A stretch of 64,000 nucleotides of DNA from Tretioscincus oriximinensis. Taxonomy: Eukaryota; Chordata; Lepidosauria; Squamata; Gymnophthalmidae. Location: NCBI GenBank assembly GCA_022410635.1, contig JAJVDF010000450.1, positions 667,563-731,562 of the forward strand, given 5' to 3'. Both the position numbers and the translations under genes were made by a program. The notes below the pieces were generated by a model, which searched no databases, was not told the origin of the DNA, and worked only from the letters and a program-made list of their open reading frames with translations. Positions 11,620 through 23,334 of this stretch are shown piece by piece; the stretch's first letter is position 1, and each line of letters opens with the position of its first letter.

Positions 11620-13737
11620 GTGATGAAATGCAAAAACAAGATCCCTGCATAAATTTTGGGAAGCCCAAATTAAAAATATGAAGAACATTGTGACATTCTA
11701 TGAAAATATTTTAAGGATTAAAATATTCTCGGAAGATGGCTAAAACTTACAGATTGTATATTTTGTTGTTACTGAGCCTACTTCTATTTTCCAGCATGCA
11801 GAATGGCATTGCCTGCTTCTGGGATGAGGTTGAGGTCTGAACTGTTAGTTTGTTTTCAGATACAGCCACTCCTTCTGATTTTGTACTTGTTACTATTACT
11901 ATTTTGATTTAGCTACACACTGATGTTCTTATATCAAAATTGTTCCTATGTTTTGATATTCTGACATTTGTGAGAATTAACTTAAATCCAGCTTAAATCA
12001 ATGGGTAGGTATCACTTTTTAGCTTTTAGATATTGTTGATTATAACTTACAGCTGTCCCAGTCTCTGAAGCCAAGGCAAGGAATGATGAGAGTTTTAGTT
12101 AGTAACATCTGGAAGTCCAATTTTGCAAACCACTGGTCTGGATTATGGAAAGTAATGTTGTTTTCAGCACCGTTACTGCCAAACCTGAAGGTCTGTTTAT
12201 CACATGTTAAGAAAGATATTGGTGACTAAAGATACGGGTGTACAGCAAAAGCCAATGCCTATTGAACTGGCTAGTCGAGCAACAAAAAGATTTGGGGGAA
12301 ACATGGTCAATTTTTGGATAGCTGCTATCGTGAAACAAGAGCAGACTTGTTGTTCTCTGTCATTCCACAGACATAATGAGTTATAACTGCAGGGAAGAAC
12401 ATTTCTGCTGATCAAAAACAAACAAATTAAAGATGAAGATGTTTTTATTTTATTTTTTGCCAGTTGAACAAACTTTGGGTAAGCTCTTCTTTGCCTGCAT
12501 CCTTTAAACAGGCACTTAGAATTTTATGCTGCTTTGCAGATTCTTAGTAGTTGCACGAAGGAATATGAAAGGCTACCAGTTTATATAATTGTAGTATCAA
12601 CAGTAACATCAAATGTGTCTACAGCTGTGGTTGTAAGTTTATACCTAAAGCTTGCTGTTGGACAGATACGCAACTACATAGCATTTAGTCACTTGATTAG
12701 CCCACCTCTTCCCCATCCCAGTGGTTCAGGCAGGTTGTTTGCCATGTATAACAATCATCTTAGGAACATTTTTTGGGAAAAAATGCTCACATTTACTGCA
12801 CAAATTGCTAAGAATGGGGTGAAGACACTTGTTTTGCTGAGACAATGACCAATGTCTATTAGCAGTCATGCAGGCATGTGTTTTGACACTTCTTGGAAAA
12901 TAAATAATGTTTTGCAAGGTGCATGGCTATGACTGGATGTAGCCATTATTTTGCCAGGAATCCAGTAACAAAAGGGGCTCAAACCATCTATGTGCATTTT
13001 TTTGTCTAGATACTAAGTTTATATTTATAGTTGTGCATTGGGTTGTTATTGATATTGTGTGGGGAAGCTATGTTGGGGGTTTTGCCAGGTGGCTTACTCT
13101 TCTTGGATCCTAGGAGCTTTCTGTAAACAATATCGACAGATGTTTCAAGTTTTGGCCTAATTGTTGATGTGTGCTTTGATATTGTTTTGTTGTGTCTAAT
13201 TGTTTGTTACTGCATGGACTATAGCATTCCAGACCACACTCTCCCTCTCGCCTATCTAATTCTCAGCTGTTCCATCTTTTTTTTTTGCTTCCGTCTTTCC
13301 CAGCATCAGTTTTTTCCAGTGGGACCTGTCTTCTCCTGCTGTCAAAGTTTTAGTATTTGTCTCTCCAGTGAGAGTCATGATTGATTTCCTTTACTTCAGA
13401 ATGATTTGATCATTCATCAAAGAACTCTTAAAAGTCTTCTTAAGCATCGTATTTCAAAAGAATCCAACTTTGATGCTCAAGGTTTTTTTATGGTCCTTTC
13501 ACATCCATTCACTATTACTGGGATAAACATAGATATAATTATATTAAACATTCTCAGCAAGATGATGCCTCTGCCTTTTAGTAGTCTGTCTTACGTTTGT
13601 CGTATCTTTCCTCCCAAGCCATAAGTATATTTTAATTTCATGGCTACATTCACTGTCTGAAGTAATCAGCTCAAGAAAGGGAATTTGTTAAAATTGTATC
13701 CCTACTTCATACTGCTCTAAATTAAGGTGATTATGAG
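11620..13737. other. Intronic stretch, nothing recognised
   Basis: No exon, transposon boundary or RNA gene could be supported here. Several unrelated short frames occur by chance. Confidence 0.5.
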
Positions 13738-13906
13738 AAGATTAGCTTTAAAGATCAGCTTTAAAGCACATTGATTTTATTCCACTATTGTATTGGAATA
13801 TTCCACAATAAAGCATCGTGTGAACTGGTTTATTACAGAATATTCATGCTTTATTGTTGAATATAGTGGAATGGTAAGTGATGTGTGGATGCAGCTTAAA
13901 TGTTGC
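13738..13906. repeat. Imperfect inverted repeat, possible MITE remnant
   Basis: 'ccactattgtattggaatattccacaataaagcat' and the later 'atgctttattgttgaatatagtgg' region are near reverse complements. The right end 'gatgtgtggatgcagctta' pairs loosely with 'aagatcagctttaaagcaca' at the left. No target duplication was found. Confidence 0.4.
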
Positions 13907-16480
13907 TTCAATGTCATTTCCTGGCACTGAAGATAAAATAGGTGAGAAGATACCATGCTCTAGCGTGAAAGGTGGCTCTTAGTTTGATATACTCACCAGT
14001 CACAGAATCAGCCTGGAGTGGCATAGCTACAGTGGGATTCATAATGTAATATCTATTTACATTTTCCAAATTGTAGCAGATTGTATGAAATATCTAATTA
14101 TGAAGGCACCACTAGGCACCATTTCTCAGAGCTTTCTGATAGCATAGAAACCCTCGTCAACTGAAGACTTTCCGCGAACCTTAACTCAGAATGTGATGCT
14201 ATATATATGATTCAATGCACATCTGTGCTTTTGAATATCTAAAGTAGTACCAGGAATTAAAGTCTCATTTTAGTGCACTCCAGTGCAGCTGTTATTATAA
14301 TGAGAAGAACTAGTCGTATGATTAAAGGTGCTTGTATATGTTTTTCATGCATATGTCAGGCTTATTCTAGCCCCCTGTTATTTAGCTGATCAGGAAACTT
14401 TCTCTGTTTTGAATCATTTTCCTGTCCACGTTACTGCAGAGGTGTCATTATATTACTAAAAAATTATAGCTAAATCCTTGGGATTATTATTAAAAATAAA
14501 CCAGGAAACAGCTGTGTTCTGTTGTGCCACATTAGCAAGAGACGACAGTACATGGTTGTGTAAGCAGGAAAGAATTGTAGTCTGTCATCCCAACATCCAT
14601 TACTGTGTTGACTATTGCTGTGAAGAAGTGCCTGCTTCAGAACAAACCAGGTTAGCCATCTCTTTCTGGCTGTGAGATATTCTGTTCTGCTTACTTGAAA
14701 ATGGTGGCCATTTAGCCTCATCAGCCGACACTCTGGCAATGATGAAGCAATATGAGCATATACGATCATAAAGGAATAAAATTACCAGATCCGAGAGTGG
14801 AAAAGCTTATAAATTGGCAAGACGTAAAGCGTTTATTAGCATGCTGATATTCCTAATTGATATAAACACGAAACTCTGTGCATTCCCTAGGACTTCCAAG
14901 ATATTCATCTAAATAATGTTTAAGTGGATGTTTGCAGTTTAAAGCCCACAGGAGGGCAATTGTACTTGGTTTAATTAAATGAGCTCAAACCCCCTGATAA
15001 TAGTGCATTATTGCTTCTAAATAAAATAGCTTTCTGTGTAAGCCTTTTTGTTGCTGGCTGGAACAATAACACATACAGAAAACAAAACGGGAACCCCGTA
15101 CCATGGAGTTTCTGTGTGCTTTAAAAATGTAATGAATTTTCCTGTATGCAAAAATGTGCTGTATACCTCACAATATCTGAAATGGGACACGAATTAGATA
15201 TGTGGGTGTTCACGGATATGGTCACAGTGAAACATAGACCTCAAGTGAGTAGCAATTCCACAGTTATTTGTTACCTTTCTGAGCTGTTCCAGAAGTTCAG
15301 CATCCCACTTTCACAGAGAACAGAGATTTCAGAGGATTCTCCATTTCTCTTCTTCAGTGACTACAAGGGTAATGCAGTGTTAGCATGTGTGGTGAACAAA
15401 ATACACACCCCTAATTTGTATAATTGGCATACTGCAGTGCTTGGATCTTGCGTACTAACTTTGAATATGATCACAAGATCTACATATGTTTACATTCCAA
15501 GAGTAGAAGACATGTGGCGGCATGTCAACAATTCTCTTTTATAATCAACACCAGGTATGCAAAAGATTGGAATGCTGCCCAGTAAGTATGACAAGCACAG
15601 ATAGGCTGTTTCTGCACTTACTGATATGCCAAACCAACAAAAGTTTTAAAGACCTCCCCTCTGCAAGCTGCGATGATCTAAAAAAGGTAATGTGCCCCAT
15701 CCTTCAATATACTCCACATGGATCTCTGATCTACTAATGGACTTTTAAGAAGAGATTGAAAAATGGATGCTGTACTTGGACTATTGGAGTAGGTGAATGG
15801 CATTCCTCCTTGAATAGTACAGAGGACTCATTGCAGTGGCATAATTTTTGTTCCTGGCCATTATAATATTTAAAGGATCCTCCATACTAATTCTGAAGAC
15901 AGCTTTGCTTTGGCTAGACTTAAAGTAGGCTTTAACAACAGTAAATCTAGATTAGCTAGTTTCAGATTAGTTGTGATGTCACATGACTTCAGGCTAGACT
16001 GCAGTAGAAGTGAGGCAATGTATGCAGAAGTATGTTTGCCAATGCATGTGACACAACACAATCTTCCAGGTTGCGTTCATTCGCTTTCTCATTGATCAAA
16101 TACAGCTGGGGCCACTCGCTGTTTTCAAATGCTGCCAGCTAATAATACATTGGCTTTAAAGTAACAAGGATCATTCCCCAGCAGAGGTATTTCAAGGTTG
16201 ATTATGAAGAGGTCTCAAAAGGTGCTGCATTGTCCAGACAGCATATGCCTCCTGTGATTCTGCTCTAAATGCATATGTGCCTTTCTTAATCCATATCATG
16301 TGACATTAGCATAGATGTAAACCTGATTAATCTCATATAGAGGAATCTTAGCATAGATTTTATCTGGATTAACATTAGTCCCTTGCAGGTAATGTGACCT
16401 AGTGAGTTACTTAAACTGGAATGATAACATTGTGTATAAAAAGCTCAAATCAGGATTTTTTTTAGTCTACCAGCTTCCAG
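13907..16480. other. Intronic stretch, no gene; longest frame judged spurious
   Basis: An open frame of 132 codons at 15146-15544 (+) has no recognisable domain, no splice-site support and unremarkable composition, so I do not call it a gene. Bases 14860-15030 look unique and contain TAATTA-type motifs, but nothing in a single sequence shows that they are conserved. Confidence 0.45.
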
Positions 16481-16499
16481 TTTACATTGGCTGAAAAAG

Positions 16500-16680
16500 C
16501 TGAAAGGTGACATTGCTAATTTACTAGACTAATAAGGAATTGATGTTGATATATAAAGCCCAAAATGATTTGGGGCCAAAGTATCTGAAGAAGTATCTTT
16601 TTCCATATAGGTTCCATGTGATAGGTTCACAAAATAAGGACTTTCTTATAGTGGCTCCTCCATTTTGAAGTAATGTCCCT
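16500..16680 (+). mobile_element. Decayed LINE fragment (C-terminal ORF2-like)
   Basis: Bases near 16550-16605 translate to a phrase like YKAQNDLGPKYLKKYL, which resembles the 'YKALHGLGPxYL' block in the C-terminal part of L2/CR1/Rex1 LINE ORF2. The neighbouring sequence is too decayed to extend it. Confidence 0.45.
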
Positions 16681-16712
16681 TTGAAGCAAAGTCCAGAAAT
16701 AGAGGAGATAAT

Positions 16713-16731
16713 TTATATATATATATATATT
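16713..16731. repeat. (TA)n microsatellite
   Basis: About nine TA units in a row. Confidence 0.9.
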
Positions 16732-17367
16732 AGTTCCTGTTCTGTGCAAAACAAGAAGCAAAACCCAACCTTAACAAAGAAGAACTCAGAATGTACTTAC
16801 TCTAAATTTAAAATGCTGCAGAAACTGCTTTCTTACTTTCCTTTTGTTTTGGCTGATGTTCCTCAAAATCACTTTCATTTTGAACCCATTGAGGCATGAT
16901 GGTCATTAGAGGACAACCCCGTGAACCTTTTAGGGACCATGAACATCTCCGCATCATATTCATGCTTTGGGGCAGTGCTGGGCTCAAGGTTTTAGAACTA
17001 GAATTTGTCCATTTTGTGATCTGTGATTTGAAGGTATTTTTATCAGAATCCTATCTAAAAATATAAATAATCCATGATGCTACATAGCTCTGGTTTTGGG
17101 AGCACAGCAGTTCTATGAAATACAGTACATGGACACCAACTACACTATTTTTTATTACCGTACTTAGTTATTGTGCTGATTTTGAAAACCATCCTTATAA
17201 TACATACAAGACCACAGGAAGTGCGTTCTGGTACGTGTACAAAAAACACTGGATTTTTTCTTTTTTTCAGTTGAAACCATTTTAGATACTGAATTTATAA
17301 AGGCTAAAGCAAGGGTTAACCTTTAGAAAGTGAGGAAGAAATGTCAGTTTTAAGTTTGTAGACCTCT

Positions 17368-17599
17368 AGCCAGTTTGGTGTAGTGGTTAGAGTGTTGGAC
17401 TCGTACCTGGTAGTCTCCATGAAAGCCAGCTGGGTGACCTTGGGCTAGTCACAGTTCTTAGAACTGTCTCACCCCACCTACTCCACAGGGTGTCTGTTGT
17501 GGAGAAAGCAACAAAAGCTATGGGCGCCACCCTATGGTTGGTCGCCCTGAGACCTTCGGGTATAGGGCGGGATACAAGTACAAATAAATAAATAAATAG
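17368..17599 (+). mobile_element. tRNA-derived SINE with LINE-like 3' tail
   Basis: The head 'agtttggtgtagtggttaga' followed by gtgttggactcgtacctgg looks like a tRNA-derived promoter with a recognisable A box. The body has 'gggtgaccttgggctagtcac'. The tail tcgccctgagaccttcgggt, then atagggcgggat and (AAAT)n, is the same tail as on the LINE fragments at 2327 and 21530 in opposite orientation. The B box is degenerate. A pol III promoter is likely inactive. The 77-codon antisense frame over it is spurious. Confidence 0.85.
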
Positions 17600-18824
17600 T
17601 AAAGAGACCTTCAACATGATCTGCGAAAAAGTTGATTTTAAAAGCTGAGAGCATAAACAGATGCTGTTAAGTAGCAGACATGAAATGATGGTTGGCCAAA
17701 GGGATCAGTCTGCTTCCTTAAGTTAATGGCATCAGGGAGAAGAAATGTAGCCCTGTACAAATTAAGTTACTGATGTTGACAAATATGACTGTAGCTCAGA
17801 GTAAATTAGCTGGAGAGCAGAGACTCACCTGTTCAGTTCCAAGTCTTTTTTCAAAGTTGTGGCAAACCATTTCTGATGAAGCACCCAAGGAAGTGGCAAT
17901 GAAGTCGACCAGGAGTCGCCCAAAATTCAGTGGTATATCTCAAGTCCCCATATAGACCTTTTTACTGGGGCTGCAGGCATACAGGGTTTCTCTCCATGTG
18001 TACCACGTCGGTAGTTGAATGATTAAGAGTTCGGCCCATGTGGTCACAGATGTTCAACACTTAATTGAAATCCTCTCGGAATTCTGCTCCCTAGTGTTGT
18101 AGCTTTTTCTATGAATTGTTATATATTACTAATTCAATTTTCTGGAGGATTTCTACTTTGAAGGAATCATTAGTGGCCAAATGTTAAGTTTTATTCAAAT
18201 TAATTCATAAGCAAATGCTCCCAACCAGGTTCTGACTCAAGAGTTGCTGGATATTATGGGATCTTCCACACTGATTAGTATACTGAATTAGCATACTAGG
18301 AGCATCTCTTCTACATGGTAAGGGAGGCTCCTACCATAGTTGCTGATCCAGTATACTGGGCAGTGAAGAATTGGCCTGTGGCAGATGTGACACTGAATTA
18401 TATGCAGGTGTTGCCATACCACAAAATGAAGCTAAAGAAGAACTGGAGACTCTATAGACTGTTTACCAGAAACAGAAGGTGGACTTTTAATTGCAGGCTT
18501 TGAAGATTAAAGAACCATCAATGTGGAGGAATAAATAGTGCAATGTATGGAGAGATAAATAATATATTGGACCAAACCTATAAAGGAGATGGAGCAGAAA
18601 GGGAGAAAGTCAATGAATTAACTGTGGAGATTAAAAAAAATCAACTCAAAATAGTTTTATATATATACTGAGCATAGCAGATTGTACAGATCTTAGTAAT
18701 TATTGAACATGCATGATGGGGAACATTAGCTTCAACACCACATGAGAGGGCAAGGACCTCCAGCAGGATAAGCACTTTGGTGGGTCAGAGGAAGCCTTTA
18801 ATTGTCAAATGCAGTCTTATTGAA

Positions 18825-18992
18825 GACAGAACTCATTGGAAAAGATCCCAGTGCTGGAAGAGAATGAAGACACAGAAAGGAAAGAACAACGGGATGATCC
18901 TCATGGAATCAACAAATCTGAGTTTGGACGAAATTTGAGAGACAGTGGAAGATAGGACAGTAGAGGACAGAAGTGTCTGGCATGCTATGGAG
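18825..18992 (+). mobile_element. RTE/BovB-like 3' fragment
   Basis: 'aaaagatcccagtgctggaag' followed by 'gaatgaagacacagaaag' and 'gtctggcatgctatggagtca' resembles the 3' region shared by RTE/BovB LINEs and their SINEs. The expected last phrase, 'acatgactgaacga', is found only at 19478-19491, so about 470 bp appear to have been inserted between. The assignment rests on memory of the family and is moderate. Confidence 0.5.
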
Positions 18993-19470
18993 TCAGTAGG
19001 CTGTGTCCAAACAGGATCAGTAATCTACTTACAAGTCAAATTTGTGTTCTGTTTGTCACGTTAAGTTGTTATATAAATCGACATATTTTAGTTTTTTGGG
19101 CTGGATTGTCAGTTTATTTGGGAAACCAACTGTTGGACCACTATATAGGGTTATTATGGAAATGTGTGGATAGATCTGGTGAGAAACTTTGAGGGTGAAA
19201 AGTGTTGGAATCTGATATTGATAGCAAATTGGGCAATAGCATTTTAGAGGATGAAAAACTGTACTTGCTCTTGACAACCAGCAAACAAAATAGCTGTCAG
19301 GAGAGTGTGTCATGTCTACAGAAAATCTTACTGACAGAAAGACAGAACTCAGACTGTACTGGAAAGCACATCAAAACGAGGCACATTAAAACTGGAAAAT
19401 TTAAAAACCGGATTATCAGATAATTCTGGAATAAACAAGTGTCATTTAGTTAACGTTGTAGGTTCCAACA
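18993..19470. other. Probable insertion inside the RTE/BovB-like fragment
   Basis: The sequence between 'atggagtca' and 'ttccaacatgactgaacga' is not part of the RTE/BovB tail as I know it. It begins 'gtaggctgtgtccaaac'. I found no terminal inverted repeat or target duplication, so its nature is unknown. Confidence 0.35.
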
Positions 19471-20774
19471 TGACTGAACGAGTGAGCAACTGTTACAGAA
19501 TCTGCTGACATACAGATGTGCCTTAAATTTTTCATTTCCACGTACTTGCAAATGGCAAGGAAAATAGAATTGCTTAGTTGTCATTTTTATTCTAACTGTT
19601 TCTCTAACGCTTCATATTGCTGGGAAATCTGACTATATTAAAATGCTGCCTTTTATTTCTGTGCCTCTTGGAACTTATAGCTTTTCTGTCTCTATGCTGG
19701 AAAGTTAAACAGATCGTCATTGTTTATATCCCCCAGGCAGTAACACCCAATTTGGGGGTAGTAAGGATTTCCGCAGGAACCTATTCTGGAAGTGGGTGGG
19801 GTGCAGCCACCAGGGTTAAGATATACAATTCCTTTCCAATTTTTCTGTTTTGCTAATAATAAGAAATATGTTGTGGCTCAGATTATGAGAATTTTAAGCA
19901 TTTTTCTGAAAGAGTATCAGATTGAAAGTGAAAACTGCTTTCAGTGTAATTCAGAAGGAACGTAAGTCACTTAGCTGGTTTGAGCCAACTGTTTTGTTGG
20001 GTATGTGATAATAAATTGAGAAATTTTAAACACTGGGCCAATAGTCAAAAATCAAGATCATAGTTATTTTAAATGAATGTCTGTGCAATGGAAGCAAAAA
20101 TTGGAGTCTTGGGTGTTAATGAAGCTATGAGGCAAGAACTGTTTTGCAACTCTACAAAGAGATGTTTTTCTCTGCAAATAGTATATAATATTGGCACCAA
20201 GTATATAATTTGAGCAATATGTATAATTACAACAGTATAACTTGCACTGTGCAGGCTGGCGGGCTAAGAATAAATTATTTTGATACAGGAAACCCATAAG
20301 TAACGACCTGAAATCTGAGTAGTTCCAGAAATTGTACAAGTATATATAATCTATTTTCATGGCATTTTTTGTTTCTGAGCAAATTCTTCCCCAGTTCAAT
20401 TGTTTCCATACAATCTTCAGTAGTTTGCAAAGATTAGAATCACCTGCTATCTCATAATTTGTTTTTTCTTCATCTCTGTTTTGTATTTTTATCAGGATGG
20501 GGAGCTATTCTGTAGGATTTTTTTCTTGCATTGACTATGAATATATTTTTTAAAAAAATAGAGTTGGGAGGTACAGGCTTAAGTGTGCCCCAGAGTGCTC
20601 ATTCCATTTGGAGCTTTGCATGTTAAACAGAAATACCTGTGGGCAGATGCAGTTTTTCTGGATAATTTTTATAGAAATTGCTTAATAACGCCTACAGGAC
20701 TGGGAACTGTACTTTATCGAAACTGGAAGGCCAGCCTGTTTCCAGCCTGTGTAACTTTTAGATATACATAGTCA

Positions 20775-21297
20775 CAGTGCTTTTTTTTCCAGAACAAAAG
20801 GTGCCGGTACTAACACCGGCGGCGGCAGGGGGGGGCGGTGGCTGCCGCCGCCGATAACGCCGCCACCACCGCTAACGCCACGCTCCCCTCGCCAGCGGCT
20901 AACGCAGCAGTACCGGCACCTTTTATTTAGGCGGGCGGCGGGGGAGCCGCGGCCGCTCATTCCCGCGCCCCACACCGCTGCCGCTGCCCCCGCTAACTCC
21001 GCCCCTAAATAAAAGGTGCCGGTACTGCAGCATTAGCCGCCGGCGAGGGGGGCGTGGTGTTAGCGGAGGCCGATAACGCCTCCTCCTCCGCTAACACTAT
21101 ACCCCCCTCACCGGCGGCTAACGCCGCAGTACCGGCACCTTTTATTTAGGCAGGGGGAGCAGCGGGGGGAGGGGCGGGGGAGCGGAGGCGGCCGCCCCCG
21201 CTAACTCCGCTGCCGCCCCCCGCTAACTCCGCCCCCCCACCTAAATAAAAGGTGCCGGAACTGCGTTCTGGCGCGTTCCATCACAAAAAAAGCCCTG
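20775..21297. mobile_element. hAT-type element, 523 bp, GC-rich, with 8-bp target duplication
   Basis: Left end cagtgctttttttt plus ccagaac, right end (other strand) cagggctttttttg with ccagaac nearby. Identical 8-bp duplications catagtca flank it (20767-20774 and 21298-21305). The interior is strikingly GC- and CpG-rich and is built from alternating copies of ggtgccggtac and its reverse complement at about 20800, 20910, 21015, 21129 and 21251, several attached to a 'taaataaaa' block. It encodes nothing. Composition differs sharply from the AT-rich host intron. Confidence 0.88.
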
Positions 21298-21529
21298 CAT
21301 AGTCATACATCTCTTGGGAGAGGAAGAGTCCTTTCTTTAAAATGAATGAAAGATTTTCATACGTTTGTGTATCTTTTCTGTGACTTCCTATTTGCTGCTT
21401 TCTTTTTAATCTAAGAGTTCACTGTTCCTCCGACCATTGGAGGACTGGATAGATTCCTAGTTTTGGGGCCGCCTAATGTCATGAAGTGCACATTGTGTAC
21501 ATATGGTATTGGAAAGGCAAGGGGTGTAT

Positions 21530-21660
21530 TTATTTATTTCTTTTATTTATTTATTTATACTTATACCCCACCCCATACCCGAAGGTCTCAGGGCGGCAAA
21601 AACAGTAAAACATCACTACAAAAATTAAAACAGTATAAAACAATATTTAAGAGTAGGGAT
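21530..21660 (-). mobile_element. LINE 3' end fragment (L2/CR1/Rex1-type tail)
   Basis: TTTA tandem, then 'ccatacccgaaggtctcagg', 'gcggcaaaaacagtaaaaca' and 'aaaacagtataaaacaatat' match the 3' end at 2327-2450 almost base for base. It is heavily 5'-truncated. Confidence 0.8.
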
Positions 21661-21790
21661 AGAGATTACTGTGAGCCCGGGACTAGTCGCCTGCTAAGCG
21701 GGACAGACTGCGATGACAACGTCTTGCAGGCCGGATAAATGTCCTCGGCGGACCACATGTGGCCCACGGGCCATAGTTTGAGGACCCCTG
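21661..21790 (-). mobile_element. hAT terminal fragment
   Basis: On the minus strand it starts caggggtcctcaaactatgg and continues 'cccgtgggccacatgtgg' and 'gaggacatttatccggcc', a known style of hAT terminus. Only one end is present, because the other side runs into the LINE tail fragment at about 21660. It has no coding capacity. Confidence 0.7.
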
Positions 21791-22010
21791 GACCAGGAGA
21801 AATGGTCTAGGCATTACCCACCCAACAATATTCCATTTGCAGAGGCAAAGTTTTGTAGTAGATTTTTTTGAAAAGAGGCTGCAGCATGTTCCAAGTTTGG
21901 ACTGCTTATAATCGCAGCAAGGTGCTTGTAAATAATTCACTGGTGACACCATATTGCCAGGTATCTAACAGACCACACTCCTGCAATGGAGAACTTCTGA
22001 AAAATACATA

Positions 22011-22149
22011 CAGGGTGCTTCAAAAAATGTATACACACTGTGAACTTCCATAGAAAATTTATTTACTGTTCTACTGTTCTACAAAGTTAAATTTCAAGAA
22101 ATTTTCTATGGAAGTTCAAAGTGTGTATACATTTTTTGGAAGCACCCTG
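22011..22149. mobile_element. Mariner-type MITE, 139 bp, TA-flanked
   Basis: It starts cagggtgcttcaaaaaatgt and ends, on the other strand, cagggtgcttccaaaaaatg. Complementarity extends through 'gtatacaca' and 'gaacttccatagaaaattt'. TA duplicates lie at 22009-22010 and 22150-22151. The short centre 'ctgttctactgttctac' is a small tandem. Termini CAGGGTG with TA fit mariner-derived MITEs. Confidence 0.85.
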
Positions 22150-22289
22150 TATATACATAATACATACTTAAAGCATTCCAAGGGCAAACAAATTCATCAT
22201 TGACCTGGTTGCCTGAGATGATAAGCTTAGTATGAGATAGTGTGGAAGCAACCTAAGACTTTAGAGACCAACCATTGTATTTGGAGAGA

Positions 22290-22480
22290 AGAGGTCCAAG
22301 AAAATGCTACATAAGATTTATAGCAGACTGTAGTATTACTTCTGACCAGATACACATCACACAGGTCCGGAAAGATCTACACTGGCTTCCTATTCACTAC
22401 CAATACCCAATTCAAGGTATTAATATAGTCCTAATCATCCTGGATCTTGATTATCTGAAGGAGCACTTCTTCTGTATTGG
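22290..22480 (+). mobile_element. LINE ORF2 C-terminal fragment
   Basis: The frame contains DLHWLPIHYQYPIQG, the 'LHWLPI' block of L2/CR1/Rex1 LINE C-termini. It is preceded by a decayed segment and followed by decayed sequence with stops. No 3' tail is visible before the next element at 22559. Confidence 0.65.
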
Positions 22481-22558
22481 CCAGCATGTGCATTAGTAGT
22501 TCCTCCTCTTTTAGAGATGTAGGTAATATTTTGAGGATTGTTTGGGTTGAGCAGTGTG

Positions 22559-23008
22559 CAGGGTCAGATTTGGGGTATATGGCGCCCCCGGAACACTTCC
22601 AGGTGGAACAGGAAGTGATGTCATTTCTGGGTCGGGACAGGAAGTGATGTCACTTCTGGGGTGGGACAGGAAGTGAGGACACTCTGGGTGCCATTTCCAG
22701 AAGCTGATTCCGGAAATGACATCATTTGCCCTATGCTTTCTGTCTCCCATTCTCAGCTGCCTATGCAGGTAGCAGCCGGGGCCAGACAGGGAAAGCAGCA
22801 CACAGACAGACCGGTGGCAGTGTATGCAGGGCAGCAGAGCAGCAATACAATGGTGATGGTGGCGGTGGCTCATGGTGGTATCTGTGACATGTGCAGTACA
22901 TGTCTGCTGCTGCTAAGACATGAGATAATTTGCCGCCCCCAATAAACGGCCACCAACCTGCTGCCTAGGGCTTCAGCCCTTGTAACTCCTGCCCAAGATC
23001 CAGCTCTG
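22559..23008. mobile_element. hAT-type non-autonomous element, 450 bp, with 8-bp target duplication
   Basis: Ends are cagggtcagatttgggg and, on the other strand, cagagctggatcttgggc. The identical 8 bp gcagtgtg flank both sides (22551-22558 and 23009-23016). Near the left end is a tandem of about 32 bp built on 'gacaggaagtgatgtcac' (22609-22675), which places GGAAGTG and TGATGTCA motifs side by side. Open frames here on both strands have no recognisable domain. Confidence 0.8.
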
Positions 23009-23088
23009 GCAGTGTGTACAGAAACAGTTTGAAGCTTTTCTGCGAAAATATTTTCAGGAGATGAAAATGAGTGTATAATTCAAATCAA

Positions 23089-23334
23089 TTATTCTAATAC
23101 TTTAATCTGGGAGGTGTGGATTGTTATGTTCTCATTATTATCATCACAACATTTCTGAGTCTTTTTAAAATCCTGCTGGAGGGTGAGAATGTTCGTTTTC
23201 AATTCTTGAATATCCGCAGCTACCCCCACGAGCTTTGCTTCTACACTTTGAATTGCTTTGAGGACTTGGTCCAATTTTCTTTCATCCCCTGCGGCTTTAG
23301 TAGGAGAGCTGGGATTACTACCTCCTGTCGCCAT
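23089..23334 (-). pseudogene. L1/Tx1-like ORF1 N-terminal fragment
   Basis: This frame of 81 codons starts MATGGSNPSSPTKAAGDER and continues LDQVLKAIQSVEAKLVG, with heptad-spaced leucine, isoleucine and valine that suggest a coiled coil, as in the trimerising N-terminal half of L1-type ORF1 proteins. ORF1p is an RNA-binding chaperone of the retrotransposon particle. Only the N-terminal quarter remains. The RNA recognition and C-terminal domains are missing because the element stops at 23097, and the last residues come from host DNA. It cannot make a working product. The start is the first ATG after the leader, with 'gaaaaatggcg' context. Confidence 0.7.

Noticed and set aside
11384..11623. 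Overlapping frames in the CpG-richer patch as a possible first exon of SASH1
   Set aside because: There is no SASH1-like acidic N-terminus, no clear donor at a fitting phase, and the patch looks more like a decayed repeat.
15146..15544. Open frame of 132 codons on the + strand
   Set aside because: It has no recognisable domain or splice support, sits in plain intron, and its length is within chance for AT-rich DNA of this size.
22511..22945. Frames of 94 and 120 codons with histidine and cysteine runs
   Set aside because: They fall inside the hAT element bounded by an 8-bp duplication and show no zinc-finger spacing or homology that I recognise.
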